This document shows, piece after piece, positions 36,005 through 44,600 of a DNA stretch of 64,000 nt (the stretch's first letter is position 1; each line of letters begins with the position of its first letter). The position numbers and the translations under genes were made by a program. The stretch is taken from the NCBI RefSeq assembly GCF_046054195.1, contig NZ_JBEQCS010000010.1:1-64000 (forward strand). The letters are read 5' to 3'. This stretch comes from Celerinatantimonas sp046054195 (lineage in GTDB: Bacteria > Pseudomonadota > Gammaproteobacteria > Enterobacterales > Celerinatantimonadaceae). The notes beneath the pieces are model-generated. The model was not told the origin of the DNA. It saw only the letters and a program-made list of their open reading frames with translations, and made no database searches.

Positions 36005-36032
36005 AAAAGCCGGAGAAGTTTCTCCGGCTTTT
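36005..36032 (+). terminator. Intrinsic terminator between aceF and lpd
   Basis: A perfect 12-bp stem (AAAAGCCGGAGA with TCTCCGGCTTTT) with an AGTT tetraloop lies 10 bases after aceF. The symmetric A and T runs make it potentially bidirectional. About 127 bases follow before lpd and probably hold the lpd promoter, which I could not place. Confidence 0.9.
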
Positions 36033-36159
36033 AAATCAAATCATCGCATTGTGAGCCAATAAGTTCTCAATATGCAGGTGATTCGTTACACTCTTATAAC
36101 GCGGAGTCGGTCAATGAGCATAAAACCGACAGTTATTATTCCCGAGAGGTTATTAACCC

Positions 36160-37587
36160 ATGAGTAACGAGATTAAAGCCCAAGTAGTCGTGCTGGGTGC
36201 TGGACCCGCAGGATATTCTGCAGCATTCCGCGCGGCAGACTTAGGTTTAGAAACCGTGATCGTCGAGCGCTATAGCACCTTAGGTGGTGTTTGTCTGAAC
36301 GTTGGCTGTATTCCTTCTAAAGCGCTCTTACACGTAGCTAAAGTTATTGAAGAAGCCAAATCTTTGGCAGCCCACGGGGTTGTCTTTGGTGAACCAACCA
36401 CTGATATTGAAAAAATTCGTGGCTGGAAAGAAAAAGTAATCGGTCAGCTGACTGGTGGCTTAAGCGGCATGGCCAAACAGCGTAAAGTTACCGTTGTTAA
36501 TGGTCTGGCGAAATTTACTGGCCCGAATTCATTAGCTGTTGAAGGTGAAGACGGAACGACCGTTGTAAACTTTGACAATGCGATTATTGCCGCTGGTTCT
36601 CGCCCAGTTCAACTGCCATTTATTCCACACAACGATGAGCGTGTTTGGGATTCAACTGATGCTTTGGAGCTTAAAGAAGTTCCTGAAAAATTGCTGGTGT
36701 TAGGTGGTGGTATTATCGGCCTAGAAATGGGAACGGTATACAGCTCACTCGGTAGTAACATTGATGTGGTTGAATTTGCCGATCAGTTAGTTCCTGCAGC
36801 CGATAAAGATGTTGTTAAAGTCTTTACCAAACGTGTTGAGTCTAAATTCAACATCATGCTGGAAACCAAAGTGGTTGCTGTTGAAGCGAAAAAAGACGGT
36901 CTGTATGTGAGCTTTGAAGGTAAACAAGCTCCAGATGCACCTGTTCGCTACGATGCAGTATTGGTTGCTGTTGGTCGTGTGCCAAATGGTCTGGCGATTG
37001 ATGCAGATAAAGCTGGCGTGAATGTGACCGAACGTGGCTTTATCGAAGTTGATAAACAGATGCGCACGAACATTCCACATATTTATGCGATTGGCGATAT
37101 CGTTGGTCAACCTATGTTGGCGCATAAAGGTGTGCATGAAGGTCATGTTGCGGCTGAAGTTATCGCCGGCAAAAAACATTACTTTGATCCGAAAGTCATT
37201 CCAAGTATTGCTTACACTGAGCCAGAAATCGCTTGGGTCGGTATGACTGAAAAAGAAGCTAAAGCTGCTGGTATCGCGTTTGAAACGGCATTGTTCCCAT
37301 GGGCTGCTTCAGGCCGTGCGATTGCTTCTGATTGCTCTGATGGTATGACTAAACTGATTTTCGACAAGCAATCTAACCGCGTAATTGGTGGTGCGATTGT
37401 CGGAACTAACGGTGGAGAACTGTTAGGTGAAATTGGTCTGGCGATTGAAATGGGCTGTGATGCTGAAGATATCGCTCTGACTATCCATGCGCATCCAACG
37501 TTGCATGAATCAATTGGTTTGGCCGCTGAAGTCTTTGAAGGTTCAATTACTGACCTGCCAAACAAAAAAGCGAAAAAGAAAAAATAA
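36160..37587 (+). CDS. lpdA: Dihydrolipoyl dehydrogenase (E3)
   Basis: Lpd reoxidises dihydrolipoamide in the pyruvate and 2-oxoglutarate dehydrogenase complexes and the glycine cleavage system, passing electrons through FAD to NAD+. The 475-residue protein has the FAD fold VVLGAGPAGYSAA, redox-active Cys45 and Cys50 in GGVCLNVGCIPSK, the NAD fold LLVLGGGIIGLEMG, and the catalytic HAHPTLHES near the end. The C-terminal tail KKAKKKK is basic. Length matches E. coli (474). Confidence 0.98.
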   Translation: MSNEIKAQVVVLGAGPAGYSAAFRAADLGLETVIVERYSTLGGVCLNVGCIPSKALLHVAKVIEEAKSLAAHGVVFGEPTTDIEKIRGWKEKVIGQLTGGLSGMAKQRKVTVVNGLAKFTGPNSLAVEGEDGTTVVNFDNAIIAAGSRPVQLPFIPHNDERVWDSTDALELKEVPEKLLVLGGGIIGLEMGTVYSSLGSNIDVVEFADQLVPAADKDVVKVFTKRVESKFNIMLETKVVAVEAKKDGLYVSFEGKQAPDAPVRYDAVLVAVGRVPNGLAIDADKAGVNVTERGFIEVDKQMRTNIPHIYAIGDIVGQPMLAHKGVHEGHVAAEVIAGKKHYFDPKVIPSIAYTEPEIAWVGMTEKEAKAAGIAFETALFPWAASGRAIASDCSDGMTKLIFDKQSNRVIGGAIVGTNGGELLGEIGLAIEMGCDAEDIALTIHAHPTLHESIGLAAEVFEGSITDLPNKKAKKKK

Positions 37588-37610
37588 CGATTTTTCGAAC
37601 TCGCTCATCT

Positions 37611-37643
37611 AAGCCCTAGCCTTGTGCTGGGGCTTTTTTTTGA
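37611..37643 (+). terminator. Intrinsic terminator after lpd
   Basis: AAGCCCTAGC (37611-37620) pairs with GCTGGGGCTT (37626-37635), with one T-G wobble and loop CTTGT, followed by seven further T residues. Confidence 0.9.
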
Positions 37644-37724
37644 GCTGAATGTTAGCTGCTTCTCTTTTTAACACATAATAAACCAATAAAATAAAACACT
37701 GTTTTAATAATTTGAGGGATTATG

Positions 37725-38894
37725 ATGAAGTGGAAACAATTAACTTTGGCCGCTTGCTGTGTTAGCTGGCTGGGATGCGCAAGCGCCGCTAGTAGTGATT
37801 ATCAGACCGAAGCGTTAACCAAAGGGATGCTCCCGAGCTTTTATCCGGCGCTCAAAGCGCAGTTAACTTATCCAATGTCCTACTTGAGCGGCAATTATAA
37901 AAGTTTTGCCAAGTGGAAAGTGGTTGCTCGTAAAAAACTGCGAGCCTCCCTGCTTACGCCAGATTCTCATCGTGCGTTTGATGCAAAAATCATAGATAAA
38001 GTCGACCGAGGCAGTTACTGGGGATATAAAATTGCCTTTAATCTAACGGATGAAAGCCGTGTCCTAGGGTTGATGCTGGTACCGAAAACCAAAGGCAAAC
38101 ATGCCGCTGCAATTTTGTTGCATGATCACGGTGCCAAATTTGATATCGGCAAAGAGAAGATGATCAAGCCTTGGGGAGATGAGAAAAAGCTAGCTTCCGC
38201 GGTGGCATGGTCTAAAAAATACTTTACCGGACAGTTTGTCGGGGATGCGATGGCCAAACGCGGCTATGTTGTTTTATGCGTTGATGCGCTAGGTTGGGGC
38301 GATCGCGGCCCAATGAACTATGAGCAGCAACAGGCGCTAGCGAGCAACATGTTTAATTTAGGGCGATCGCTGGCGGGGAATATGGCATACGAAGATATGC
38401 GCGCTTTTGACTTTTTACGCTCGCGCCCTGAAGTGGACTCGAAACGAGTCGCAATTGTTGGGTTCTCGATGGGAGCATATCGTGCTTGGCAACTTGCTGC
38501 ACTTCGGCCACAAGCGGTGGCGACCGTTGTTGATTCATGGATGGGAACCTATCAAGGGTTGATGGTGCCAGGAAATAACGTTCTTCGTGGGCAAAGCTCT
38601 TTTTATATGTTGCACCCAGGGCTTGCTAAATGGATGGATATTCCTGATGAAGCAGCAATCTATGCGCCTAAACCAATGCTAATTTTTAATGGTGGTAAAG
38701 ATCATCTCTTTCCTGAAGCGGCTGTTAAAGATGCCTATGCAAAACTGCATAAGATCTGGAACAGCCAAAATGCTGGTAGCAACTTAACGACGCGGACCTG
38801 GCCTGATCTTGGACACGTGTTTTATGCAAAAGAACAGACGGTTGCATATAACTGGCTAAAAAAATGGACACATCCAGAAAAAGTCATTCATTAA
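37725..38894 (+). CDS. Exported alpha/beta hydrolase of the dienelactone hydrolase/acetyl xylan esterase type
   Basis: The 389-residue protein has an N-terminal signal (KWKQLTLAACCVSWLGCASA). The LGC could be a non-canonical lipobox or the signal may be cleaved after ASA, so lipoprotein versus soluble periplasmic form is open. The alpha/beta hydrolase core shows AAILLHDHGAKFD, the nucleophile elbow GFSMGAYRAW, the acid residue region FNGGKDHLFPE and the catalytic histidine in DLGHVFY. Substrate is unknown; the fold suggests an esterase. It interrupts the usual lpd-acnB neighbourhood. GAGGG favours the ATG at 37725 over 37722. Confidence 0.75.
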   Translation: MKWKQLTLAACCVSWLGCASAASSDYQTEALTKGMLPSFYPALKAQLTYPMSYLSGNYKSFAKWKVVARKKLRASLLTPDSHRAFDAKIIDKVDRGSYWGYKIAFNLTDESRVLGLMLVPKTKGKHAAAILLHDHGAKFDIGKEKMIKPWGDEKKLASAVAWSKKYFTGQFVGDAMAKRGYVVLCVDALGWGDRGPMNYEQQQALASNMFNLGRSLAGNMAYEDMRAFDFLRSRPEVDSKRVAIVGFSMGAYRAWQLAALRPQAVATVVDSWMGTYQGLMVPGNNVLRGQSSFYMLHPGLAKWMDIPDEAAIYAPKPMLIFNGGKDHLFPEAAVKDAYAKLHKIWNSQNAGSNLTTRTWPDLGHVFYAKEQTVAYNWLKKWTHPEKVIH

Positions 38895-39031
38895 TAATTA
38901 GGGGCTGTATCTGAGGGTGGTTGATTCAGCGTTAAACGTTCTTTGTGGCCAATCACGGTACAATGTTTAGCTTGGCTAAATTCATCTCAGATGGCTTAAA
39001 AACTAATCATAAAAAGCTCAATTGCCCCTGG

Positions 39032-39059
39032 TTAAAAGGCCAGTTAAGTGGCCTTTTAA
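39032..39059 (+). terminator. Inverted repeat, probable terminator upstream of acnB
   Basis: TTAAAAGGCCA (39032-39042) pairs perfectly with TGGCCTTTTAA (39049-39059) around GTTAAG, followed by CTTACCTTTTTT. It probably ends the hydrolase transcript, though 137 bases downstream of that gene. The rest of the 370-base gap up to acnB is AT-rich and should hold the acnB promoter; no clear element was found. Confidence 0.65.
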
Positions 39060-39264
39060 CTTACCTTTTTTGCTCTCGATATCCATATCATCAGCGGCTA
39101 TAATTCGACAACTTGTTGAATTTATGTTACTGATGGCTATCTTTCCAATGTCTATTGACCTTCTCGCAGTTAGATACTTAAATATTCAAAGTTAAAAATA
39201 ATCTGATTGCCAGGGCCATTAACGACCATAATTAAATGCTATGGAAGCGATTAAGGAGCAAGTC

Positions 39265-41862
39265 GTGTTAGAAACTTATCGAGATCATGTAAAGGAGCGA
39301 GCCGCTTTGGGGATTGTCCCAAAACCGCTGTCTGCCGAACAAACTGTTGAGCTAGTTAAACTATTAAAAAAACCAATTAAGGGTGAAGAAGATTTTCTGC
39401 TCGACTTGCTAGAAAACCGCATTCCACCGGGTGTTGATGAAGCGGCTTATGTAAAAGCTGGTTTTTTAGCAGCCGTGGCTAAGGGTGAAGAAAGCTCACC
39501 TTTAGTTTCCTCGCAAAAGGCTACTGAATTGTTAGGCACGATGCAGGGCGGCTATAACATTGAGCCGCTGATTAGCCTGCTAGATGATGAGCAATTAGCT
39601 CCGATTGCCGCTAAAGCTCTATCGCACACGCTGCTGATGTTTGATGCGTTTTATGATGTTGAAGAAAAAGCTAAAGCAGGGCACGTTTACGCCAAACAAG
39701 TGATGCAAAGCTGGGCTGATGCTGAGTGGTTTTTGCAGCGTCCAAAATTAGAAGAAAAAATCACGCTGAGCGTTTTTAAAGTTTCGGGTGAAACGAACAC
39801 CGACGATCTATCTCCAGCGCCTGATGCTTGGTCGCGTCCGGACATTCCACTGCATGCATTAGCCATGTTGAAAAACCCGCGTGATGGTATTGAACCAGAC
39901 GAACCGGGTAAAGTTGGACCGATTAAACTGATTGAATCCCTCAAAGCCAAAGGTCATCCGGTTGCTTATGTTGGCGATGTGGTTGGGACTGGTTCATCGC
40001 GAAAATCAGCGACAAACTCGGTGTTGTGGTTGATGGGTGAAGATATTCCAAATGTGCCAAATAAGCGCGCTGGTGGTTATGTCTTTGGCGGTAAGATTGC
40101 CCCTATTTTCTTCAATACGATGGAAGATTCTGGTGCGCTGCCAATTGAGTTCGATGTTGCGAACCTCAATACGGGCGATGTTATTGATATCTATCCATAT
40201 CAAGGCAAAGTGACCGTTCATGATAGTGATGAACAGCTAGCAAGCTTTGAGCTCAAAACCGATATTATTTTAGATGAAGTACGCGCAGGTGGTCGTATTC
40301 CGTTGATTATTGGTCGAGGTCTGACTGACCGCGCGCGTGAGTCCTTAGGTTTGCCTCTGTCTGATGTGTTCCGCAGGCCAAAACCAAGTAAGGCATCAAC
40401 CAAAGGCTTTACTTTAGCTCAGAAAATCGTGGGTAAAGCGTGTGGTGTCGCTGGAGTTCGTCCGGACCAATATTGCGAACCGAAAATGACGACCGTTGGC
40501 TCTCAAGATACGACTGGCCCAATGACCCGTGATGAGCTTAAAGATTTAGCATGTTTGGGCTTTACAGCTGATTTAACGATGCAGTCATTTTGTCATACTG
40601 CTGCGTATCCAAAACCTGTGGACGTTGAAACGCATCATACACTGCCTGATTTTATTATGAATCGTGGTGGGGTTGCACTTCGCCCGGGCGATGGGATTAT
40701 TCACTCTTGGCTGAACCGAATGCTGCTGCCTGATACTGTCGGTACTGGGGGCGATTCACATACTCGTTTTCCGCTTGGGATCTCTTTCCCGGCGGGTTCT
40801 GGCTTAGTGGCTTTTGCCGCTGCCACTGGGGTGATGCCTCTTGATATGCCTGAGTCTATTTTGGTTCGATTTAAAGGTGAGATGCAACCTGGCATTACGC
40901 TGCGAGATCTGGTGCATGCTATCCCTTATCAAGCTATTCAAGATGGGTTATTAACGGTTGAAAAACGTGGTAAGAAAAACGCTTTTTCTGGCCGGATTAT
41001 TGAGATTGAAGGTCTGCCTAAACTTAAAGTTGAGCAGGCATTTGAGCTGTCTGATGCAACGGCTGAGCGCTCTGCTGCGGGTTGTACCATTAAGCTTGAT
41101 AAAGAGCCGATTATCGAATATCTCAACTCCAATATTGTGATGCTCAAATGGATGATTGCCGAAGGCTATGGCGATCGCCGCACCATCGAGCGCCGGATCC
41201 AAGCGATGGAAGCATTCATTGCCGATCCTAAGTTGATGGAAGCTGACAGTGATGCTGAATATGCTGAAGTGGTTGAAATCGACCTTAACCAAATCAAAGA
41301 GCCAATTTTATGTGCGCCAAACGATCCTGATGATGCACGCTTATTGAGCGAAGTCACTGGTGAGCATATTGATGAGGTCTTTATCGGTTCTTGCATGACC
41401 AATATTGGTCACTTCCGTGCCGCTGGTAAATTGCTCGATAATTATCAGGGGGCATTGCCTACTCGTTTGTGGGTTGCGCCGCCCACCAAAATGGATCAAA
41501 AACAGCTGATTGCCGAAGGTTACTATGGCATTTTTGGCCGAGTTGGTGCACGCACTGAAATCCCAGGTTGTTCATTATGTATGGGGAACCAAGCTCGAGT
41601 TGCTAGCAATTCAACCGTTGTTTCCACATCGACTCGAAACTTTCCAAACCGTTTAGGTGATGGTGCAAACGTCTATCTGGCTTCGGCAGAGCTTGCCTCT
41701 GTTGCTGCTATTTTAGGGCATTTACCAAGTGTTGATGAATACCTTGAATATGCAGCAAAAATTAATACGACTGCGGCTGATACGTATCGTTATCTTAACT
41801 TCGATAAGCTTAGCGAATACACTAATATCGCCAAAGATGTGATCATCCAAAAAGCAGTTTAA
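39265..41862 (+). CDS. acnB: Bifunctional aconitate hydratase 2 / 2-methylisocitrate dehydratase AcnB
   Basis: AcnB is the main TCA-cycle aconitase and an iron-responsive RNA-binding protein. The GTG at 39265 (MLETYRDHVKERAALG) has AAGGAG 6 nt upstream and gives exactly 865 residues, the E. coli AcnB length. The open frame continues upstream to an ATG at 39241, but that start overlaps nothing conserved. The [4Fe-4S] ligands are seen in FIGSCMTNIGH and GCSLCMGNQ (about 710, 769, 772). The N-terminal HEAT-like domain typical of AcnB is present. Confidence 0.98.
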   Translation: MLETYRDHVKERAALGIVPKPLSAEQTVELVKLLKKPIKGEEDFLLDLLENRIPPGVDEAAYVKAGFLAAVAKGEESSPLVSSQKATELLGTMQGGYNIEPLISLLDDEQLAPIAAKALSHTLLMFDAFYDVEEKAKAGHVYAKQVMQSWADAEWFLQRPKLEEKITLSVFKVSGETNTDDLSPAPDAWSRPDIPLHALAMLKNPRDGIEPDEPGKVGPIKLIESLKAKGHPVAYVGDVVGTGSSRKSATNSVLWLMGEDIPNVPNKRAGGYVFGGKIAPIFFNTMEDSGALPIEFDVANLNTGDVIDIYPYQGKVTVHDSDEQLASFELKTDIILDEVRAGGRIPLIIGRGLTDRARESLGLPLSDVFRRPKPSKASTKGFTLAQKIVGKACGVAGVRPDQYCEPKMTTVGSQDTTGPMTRDELKDLACLGFTADLTMQSFCHTAAYPKPVDVETHHTLPDFIMNRGGVALRPGDGIIHSWLNRMLLPDTVGTGGDSHTRFPLGISFPAGSGLVAFAAATGVMPLDMPESILVRFKGEMQPGITLRDLVHAIPYQAIQDGLLTVEKRGKKNAFSGRIIEIEGLPKLKVEQAFELSDATAERSAAGCTIKLDKEPIIEYLNSNIVMLKWMIAEGYGDRRTIERRIQAMEAFIADPKLMEADSDAEYAEVVEIDLNQIKEPILCAPNDPDDARLLSEVTGEHIDEVFIGSCMTNIGHFRAAGKLLDNYQGALPTRLWVAPPTKMDQKQLIAEGYYGIFGRVGARTEIPGCSLCMGNQARVASNSTVVSTSTRNFPNRLGDGANVYLASAELASVAAILGHLPSVDEYLEYAAKINTTAADTYRYLNFDKLSEYTNIAKDVIIQKAV

Positions 41863-41883
41863 CGAAAAGTTTGCCATAGGATG

Positions 41884-41911
41884 AAAAGCCAGCTGCAAAG
41901 CTGGCTTTTTT
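41884..41911 (+). terminator. Intrinsic terminator after acnB
   Basis: AAAAGCCAGCT (41884-41894) pairs with AGCTGGCTTTT (41899-41909) around GCAA and ends in a T-run, 21 bases after the acnB stop. Confidence 0.93.
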
Positions 41912-41973
41912 GCTACTTGCCAGTAAGACTCGCTCGCGATAAAGTGCTGCGCTTTGAACAGCGATAAAAAGTC

Positions 41974-42306
41974 ATGGATATTGAGTTAACTTATCTTGAT
42001 GACGGCTCTTTTAGCATTGATTGTGGGGATGAACATCGTCCGTTGGCAATGTGGTTAGAACAAAGCTGGCAGGATCAAAGCTTTCAACAACAATTGCGCC
42101 AAAGCCGGATGGTTGCATTATTGCCGATGACCATACGTGGCATTGAGTTTTCAGCTCAAATCGATGCTGACGAGGTAATTATTTACGCCCATGGTAGCGA
42201 GCAGGCGGAACCTGTCGATGATAATGGAGATTCTCTGGTTGCACTGGATGTTGAAGCTCACTGCGGCTATGATGATTATATTCACCTGCTAGATTACCTA
42301 AATTAA
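41974..42306 (+). CDS. yacL: YacL-like UPF0231 family protein
   Basis: This 110-residue acidic protein lies directly downstream of acnB, as yacL does in E. coli. It has the same general plan: an N-terminal MDIELTYLDDGSF strand, a central WLEQSWQDQSFQQQL helix, and an ending EAHCGYDDYIHLLDYL that resembles the YacL ending with CGVEDFLQVV. Similarity is modest, so the family assignment leans on synteny. Function of the family is unknown. The 228 bases that follow hold the PII promoter region. Confidence 0.65.
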   Translation: MDIELTYLDDGSFSIDCGDEHRPLAMWLEQSWQDQSFQQQLRQSRMVALLPMTIRGIEFSAQIDADEVIIYAHGSEQAEPVDDNGDSLVALDVEAHCGYDDYIHLLDYLN

Positions 42307-42391
42307 ATACAAACAGGATCAATAAGTTATTTTACGTTTTTGAGAGCTATTCAAACAAAATAACCAATTTGGTGCAATTGGGAATGGAAAA

Positions 42392-42408
42392 TGCACTAAA
42401 ATAATGCA
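42392..42408 (+). promoter_or_regulatory. Candidate NtrC enhancer site
   Basis: TGCACTAAAATAATGCA is an imperfect palindrome close to the NtrC consensus (TGCACC-N5-GGTGCA); a further half-site TTGGTGCAA lies at 42369-42377. Its centre is about 97 bases upstream of the start expected from the sigma-54 element, a usual distance for NtrC enhancers. Confidence 0.55.
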
Positions 42409-42470
42409 TATTTTGGGGTGGATTCTATTATCCTATTTTAACCATATGATTTTAAATAAATTTATATTGT

Positions 42471-42485
42471 TGGCATGAGAGTTGT
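42471..42485 (+). promoter_or_regulatory. Candidate sigma-54 promoter of the PII gene
   Basis: TGGCATGAGAGTTGT matches the sigma-54 -24/-12 pattern TGGCAC-N5-TTGC with correct spacing. Both GG of the -24 element are present, but the -12 GC reads GT, which could weaken it. It lies 50 bases before the PII start codon, downstream of an NtrC-like palindrome, so nitrogen-limitation control is likely. Confidence 0.6.
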
Positions 42486-42534
42486 TTAGCTATCTCAAGG
42501 ATTACAACAAGAATTTGACTCGGAGGAAGGTCAG

Positions 42535-42873
42535 ATGAAACTCGTTAGTGCAATTATAAAACCTTTTAAACTTGATGACGTCCGTGAAGCCATCGCTGAA
42601 GTGGGTGTTGAAGGATTAACTGTATCTGAAGTAAAAGGCTTTGGACGCCAGAAAGGCCATACCGAGCTCTATCGTGGTGCGGAATATCAAGTTGATTTTT
42701 TACCTAAAGTAAAACTTGAAATTGCGGCTCAAGATGATGACGTTGATCGCATTATCGAAGCAATCACTAGTGCGGCTTATACTGGTAAAATTGGTGATGG
42801 TAAAATCTTTGTTCATGAACTGACCCACGTCGTACGTATTCGTACTGGGGAAGTCGACGACGAAGCAATTTAA
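42535..42873 (+). CDS. glnK: Nitrogen regulatory protein PII (GlnK/GlnB type)
   Basis: PII is the trimeric sensor of 2-oxoglutarate, ATP/ADP and, through uridylylation, glutamine. The 112-residue product has Tyr51 in the T-loop ELYRGAEY, the ATP-contacting KGFGRQKGH and TGKIGDGKIFV. The N-terminus MKLV and the NtrC/sigma-54 style promoter are typical of GlnK, whereas Asp in VDFLPK is the GlnB-like residue at position 54, so the paralogue is uncertain. No amtB follows; argR converges on it. GGAGGA lies 7-8 nt upstream. Confidence 0.9.
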   Translation: MKLVSAIIKPFKLDDVREAIAEVGVEGLTVSEVKGFGRQKGHTELYRGAEYQVDFLPKVKLEIAAQDDDVDRIIEAITSAAYTGKIGDGKIFVHELTHVVRIRTGEVDDEAI

Positions 42874-42914
42874 GTAATTTTGCCCCCTCCCTTCGTGTCG
42901 TGGCAGACACTAGT

Positions 42915-42937
42915 CCGCCTCTTAAATTTAGAGGCGG
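42915..42937. terminator. Hairpin between convergent PII and argR genes
   Basis: CCGCCTCT (42915-42922) pairs with AGAGGCGG (42930-42937) around TAAATTT. No T-run follows on either strand, so it is a weak candidate terminator for one or both genes. Confidence 0.45.
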
Positions 42938-42964
42938 TCTGTGCTGATGTGGCTACGAGTGCTG

Positions 42965-43459
42965 TTAGCTGTTAAACGCAAAGGGAGCTGAACTTTGTTC
43001 GAATAGTTCTTTGATTGAATCTTGTAATTGGCCTATATCCATTTCCTGTGTAGGTGTGATGAATATGGTGTCATCCCCGGCAATCGTTCCTAAAATCCCT
43101 TCAGCTTTACCCAGAGAATCAAGTAGCCGTGCTATTAGTTGTGCCGCTCCAGGGCTTGTTTGAATAACGATCAAGGCATCATTATGATCGATTTCCATCA
43201 CTAAATTTTTTAATGGGCTGGTCGCGGTTGGAACACCTAATTCAGCAGGAAGGCAGTAAACCATTTCCATTTTGGCATTGCGTGTGCGCACGGCGCCAAA
43301 TTTAGATAACATACGCGAAACTTTCGATTGATTGATATTATCAAACCCCAATTCTTGTAGGGCCGTCACAATTTCTGCCTGAGAGCCAAAACGCTCTTCT
43401 TTTAGTAAAGCTTTAAATGCTTGAATGAGGTATTCTTGTCGGTCTGAATTCGTCTTCAT
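42965..43459 (-). CDS. argR: Arginine repressor ArgR
   Basis: ArgR is the hexameric arginine-dependent regulator of arginine metabolism. The 164-residue protein (E. coli 156) has an N-terminal winged helix (FGSQAEIVTALQELGFDNINQSKVSRML) and a C-terminal arginine-binding hexamerisation domain with TSPGAAQLIARLLDSLG and GTIAGDDTIFI, all conserved. In E. coli argR is divergent from mdh; here an arginine-type binding protein gene stands between them. Arg-box-like sequence lies 74 to 102 bases upstream of its start and could serve both divergent genes. Confidence 0.97.
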   Translation of the reverse strand: MKTNSDRQEYLIQAFKALLKEERFGSQAEIVTALQELGFDNINQSKVSRMLSKFGAVRTRNAKMEMVYCLPAELGVPTATSPLKNLVMEIDHNDALIVIQTSPGAAQLIARLLDSLGKAEGILGTIAGDDTIFITPTQEMDIGQLQDSIKELFEQSSAPFAFNS

Positions 43460-43532
43460 GAGTTCGACTCTTAAAACTGGTTACGGCTCAAGTTTACTGG
43501 GTTAGCCTCTGATTTCAACTTTATACAGCAAA

Positions 43533-43561
43533 TTTGCATATTCATTCAACAATTATTCAAA
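43533..43561. promoter_or_regulatory. Candidate ArgR boxes between argR and the binding-protein gene
   Basis: TGCATATTCATTCA fits the ARG box TGAAT-N4-ATTCA with one substitution in the left half, and a second ATTCA half-site follows 11 bases on. The site lies in the divergent intergenic region, which suits argR autorepression and arginine control of the transporter gene. The second box is incomplete. Confidence 0.5.
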
Positions 43562-43657
43562 AATTACTTTCGTCTTTGCCAGAATTGGGATGCTTGTTAA
43601 GATGTCTGCCAAATAATATAAATCCCAAATTTAAATTTAGTTGATAGGGTCTAAGTT

Positions 43658-44452
43658 GTGGTTGTGATGTACAAGCGTCAGTTGTTTAAAATACTAATCT
43701 CGTTAGCCATGCTTACGATTTTCCTCCCGTTTGGGGCCAGAGCTAATAGCGATGTTATTCAATTTGCAACCGAAGCTTCTTATCCTCCATTTGAATCACT
43801 CAATTCAGAGAAACATTTTGTTGGGTTTGATATCGATTTAGCCAAGGCTCTGTGTGAGCAGATGAAAGCTCACTGCGTCTTTACCGATCAACCTTTTGAT
43901 AGCTTATTGGCTAGCATTGAATTTGGGCGCTATGATGCAGCAATTTCAGCTATAGATATCACGCCAAAACGGGAAAAACGGGTGGCTTTTAGCCAACCCT
44001 ATTTATTAAACGGTGCGGTGTTTGTCGTCCCTGATGGTCAATACCACTCGTATAGTCAGCTTTTTTCTAAAGTGATTGCCGTGCAAAATGGCACCTCTGA
44101 ACAACAATATCTTCTAGATCGATACGTCCGCCATGGGGCTGTCGTTGTGCCTTATACGAGCTATCAAATGGCACTCAATGATCTGGTTAAAAATAAGGTC
44201 GATAGCGTTTTTGTTGATGAAGCTGTTGCGGCTCTATGGTTAAAAACACATCCTCACTACGCAATGCTTGAGCCCATTACCAATAAAGATTACTTCGGTG
44301 CAGGCTTAGCTATTGCAATTAGTAAAGACAATTCTCACTTAAAGCAACGCCTTAATGATGCCCTTGCAATTATTCGTAAAAATGGCACGTATAAAAAAAT
44401 CTATCGCAAATATTTTGCAGATAGTCCTGCTGATGTCGCTACGGGTGATTAA
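43658..44452 (+). CDS. Periplasmic arginine-type amino acid binding protein (ArtJ/ArtI-like)
   Basis: This is a family 3 extracellular solute-binding protein for a polar amino acid ABC transporter. A signal peptide (helix about 12-27, cleavage after ARA) is followed by FATEASYPPFESL, FVGFDIDLAKALCEQM, FDSLLASIEFGRYDAAISAIDITPKREK and a second lobe ending KNGTYKKIYRKYF. The first lobe closely follows ArtJ/ArtI; arginine is therefore the likely ligand. No permease or ATPase gene lies beside it, so those must be elsewhere. Start codon GTG 43658 or ATG 43667. Confidence 0.85.
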   Translation: MVVMYKRQLFKILISLAMLTIFLPFGARANSDVIQFATEASYPPFESLNSEKHFVGFDIDLAKALCEQMKAHCVFTDQPFDSLLASIEFGRYDAAISAIDITPKREKRVAFSQPYLLNGAVFVVPDGQYHSYSQLFSKVIAVQNGTSEQQYLLDRYVRHGAVVVPYTSYQMALNDLVKNKVDSVFVDEAVAALWLKTHPHYAMLEPITNKDYFGAGLAIAISKDNSHLKQRLNDALAIIRKNGTYKKIYRKYFADSPADVATGD

Positions 44453-44600
44453 TTGTTCTGATTGAATGCTCTGATTATTGAAATCCGCTCGTGATCCTGA
44501 CAACAATTTGCCTGAAATAGTGGTTGGTTTTTGGAATTTTGTGCTAATTGTTTCTGTAGTCCTTGCAATTTCTGCACGGATTTAACAGGGGACGATGAAT

